Shown here piece after piece: positions 63,772 through 64,000 of a stretch of DNA of 64,000 nt. Positions within the stretch are counted from its first letter, which is position 1. The number at the start of each line of letters is the position of its first letter. Source of the DNA: Enterobacter sp. BIGb0383. GTDB taxonomy: Bacteria > Pseudomonadota > Gammaproteobacteria > Enterobacterales > Enterobacteriaceae. The notes under the pieces are model-generated. The model ran no database searches. It was not told the origin of the DNA and worked only from the letters and a program-made list of their open reading frames with translations. Location of the stretch: the NCBI RefSeq assembly GCF_003751845.1, contig NZ_RJKQ01000002.1, positions 186,001 to 250,000 of the forward strand, written 5' to 3'. The translations under genes were made by a program, and so were the position numbers.

Positions 63772-64000
63772 TTAACGCGGCTCCTGGGTGGCCGGGACAG
63801 AGGGCAGATTCAGCCCGTGTTCGACGGCGCAATCAATGGCTGTAGCATAACCGGCATCCGCATGGCGCATCACCCCGCTGGCCGGATCGTTGTGCAGGAC
63901 GCGGGCGATGCGTTCCGCCGCCGCGTCGGTTCCGTCACACACAATCACCATCCCGGCATGCTGAGAAAAGCCCATCCCGACGCCGCCGCCGTGATGCAGC
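63772..64000 (-). CDS. hutU: Urocanate hydratase HutU, C-terminal part
   Basis: Only the last 75 codons are in the window; the gene continues beyond the right edge. The visible [15 protein letters not shown], then [20 protein letters not shown] and MRHADAGY are the C-terminal urocanase motifs contacting NAD+. Converts urocanate to imidazolonepropionate. Co-directional with hutH. Confidence 0.93.
   Translation of the reverse strand, partial: LHHGGGVGMGFSQHAGMVIVCDGTDAAAERIARVLHNDPASGVMRHADAGYATAIDCAVEHGLNLPSVPATQEPR

Overview
The window is a chromosomal segment from a GC-rich enteric bacterium (Enterobacteriaceae). Gene content and order follow the E. coli K-12 stretch from ybiT to the bio operon almost gene for gene. 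A histidine-utilisation (hut) locus abuts bioA, as in Klebsiella, Salmonella and Enterobacter and unlike E. coli K-12. A Klebsiella/Raoultella/Enterobacter-type host is the best guess; the genus cannot be fixed from the sequence alone. No tRNA, rRNA, IS element, prophage or CRISPR array was seen.

Layout. (1) 1-3.9 kb: accessory pair of an ExuT-like MFS transporter and a GH31 glycosidase behind an operator-like palindrome. (2) 3.9-25.8 kb: conserved backbone ybiT, a tyrosine phosphatase, ldtB, an aldo/keto reductase, ybiR-mntR, the tiny mntS, opgE, ompX, rhtA, dps, glnHPQ, ybiO, rlmF, a flavin-reductase-fold gene, ybiI, ybiJ, ybiB, dinG. The fiu-ybiX-mcbA and ybiC genes that E. coli carries here are absent. 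(3) 25.8-29.5 kb: beta-glucoside PTS and phospho-beta-glucosidase with two BglG-type antiterminator sites in the leader but no antiterminator gene. (4) 29.5-40.2 kb: rhlE, cecR-ybhGFSR drug/ion export operon, ybhQ, ybhP-clsB-ybhN. (5) 40.3-45.3 kb: AT-richer insertion where E. coli has ybhM: a 43-codon ORF, a Tle5-type phospholipase D (probable type VI secretion effector) and three tandem Sel1-repeat lipoproteins (probable immunity proteins). (6) 45.3-50.1 kb: ybhL, moaABCDE with a Moco-riboswitch-like leader and a ModE site, ybhK. (7) 50.1-53.7 kb: eptA-pmrA-pmrB plus a 30-residue membrane peptide gene with its own PmrA box (pmrR-like). (8) 53.7-62.2 kb: uvrB, a long regulatory gap with LexA and DnaA sites, an orphan ABC ATPase, and the divergent bio operon bioBFCD/bioA. 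(9) 62.2-64 kb: hutH and the 3' end of hutU.

How the genes work together. Many genes serve the envelope: LdtB, OpgE, OmpX, YbiO, ClsB, the Ybh exporter and the PmrAB/EptA lipid A circuit. Metal and redox control appears as MntR/MntS/Dps and as ModE/molybdopterin synthesis. The least ordinary parts are the effector/immunity island, the antiterminator-less bgl leader, the pmrR-like gene, a probable ATT start codon in ybhR, and the orphan ATPase that overlaps bioD.
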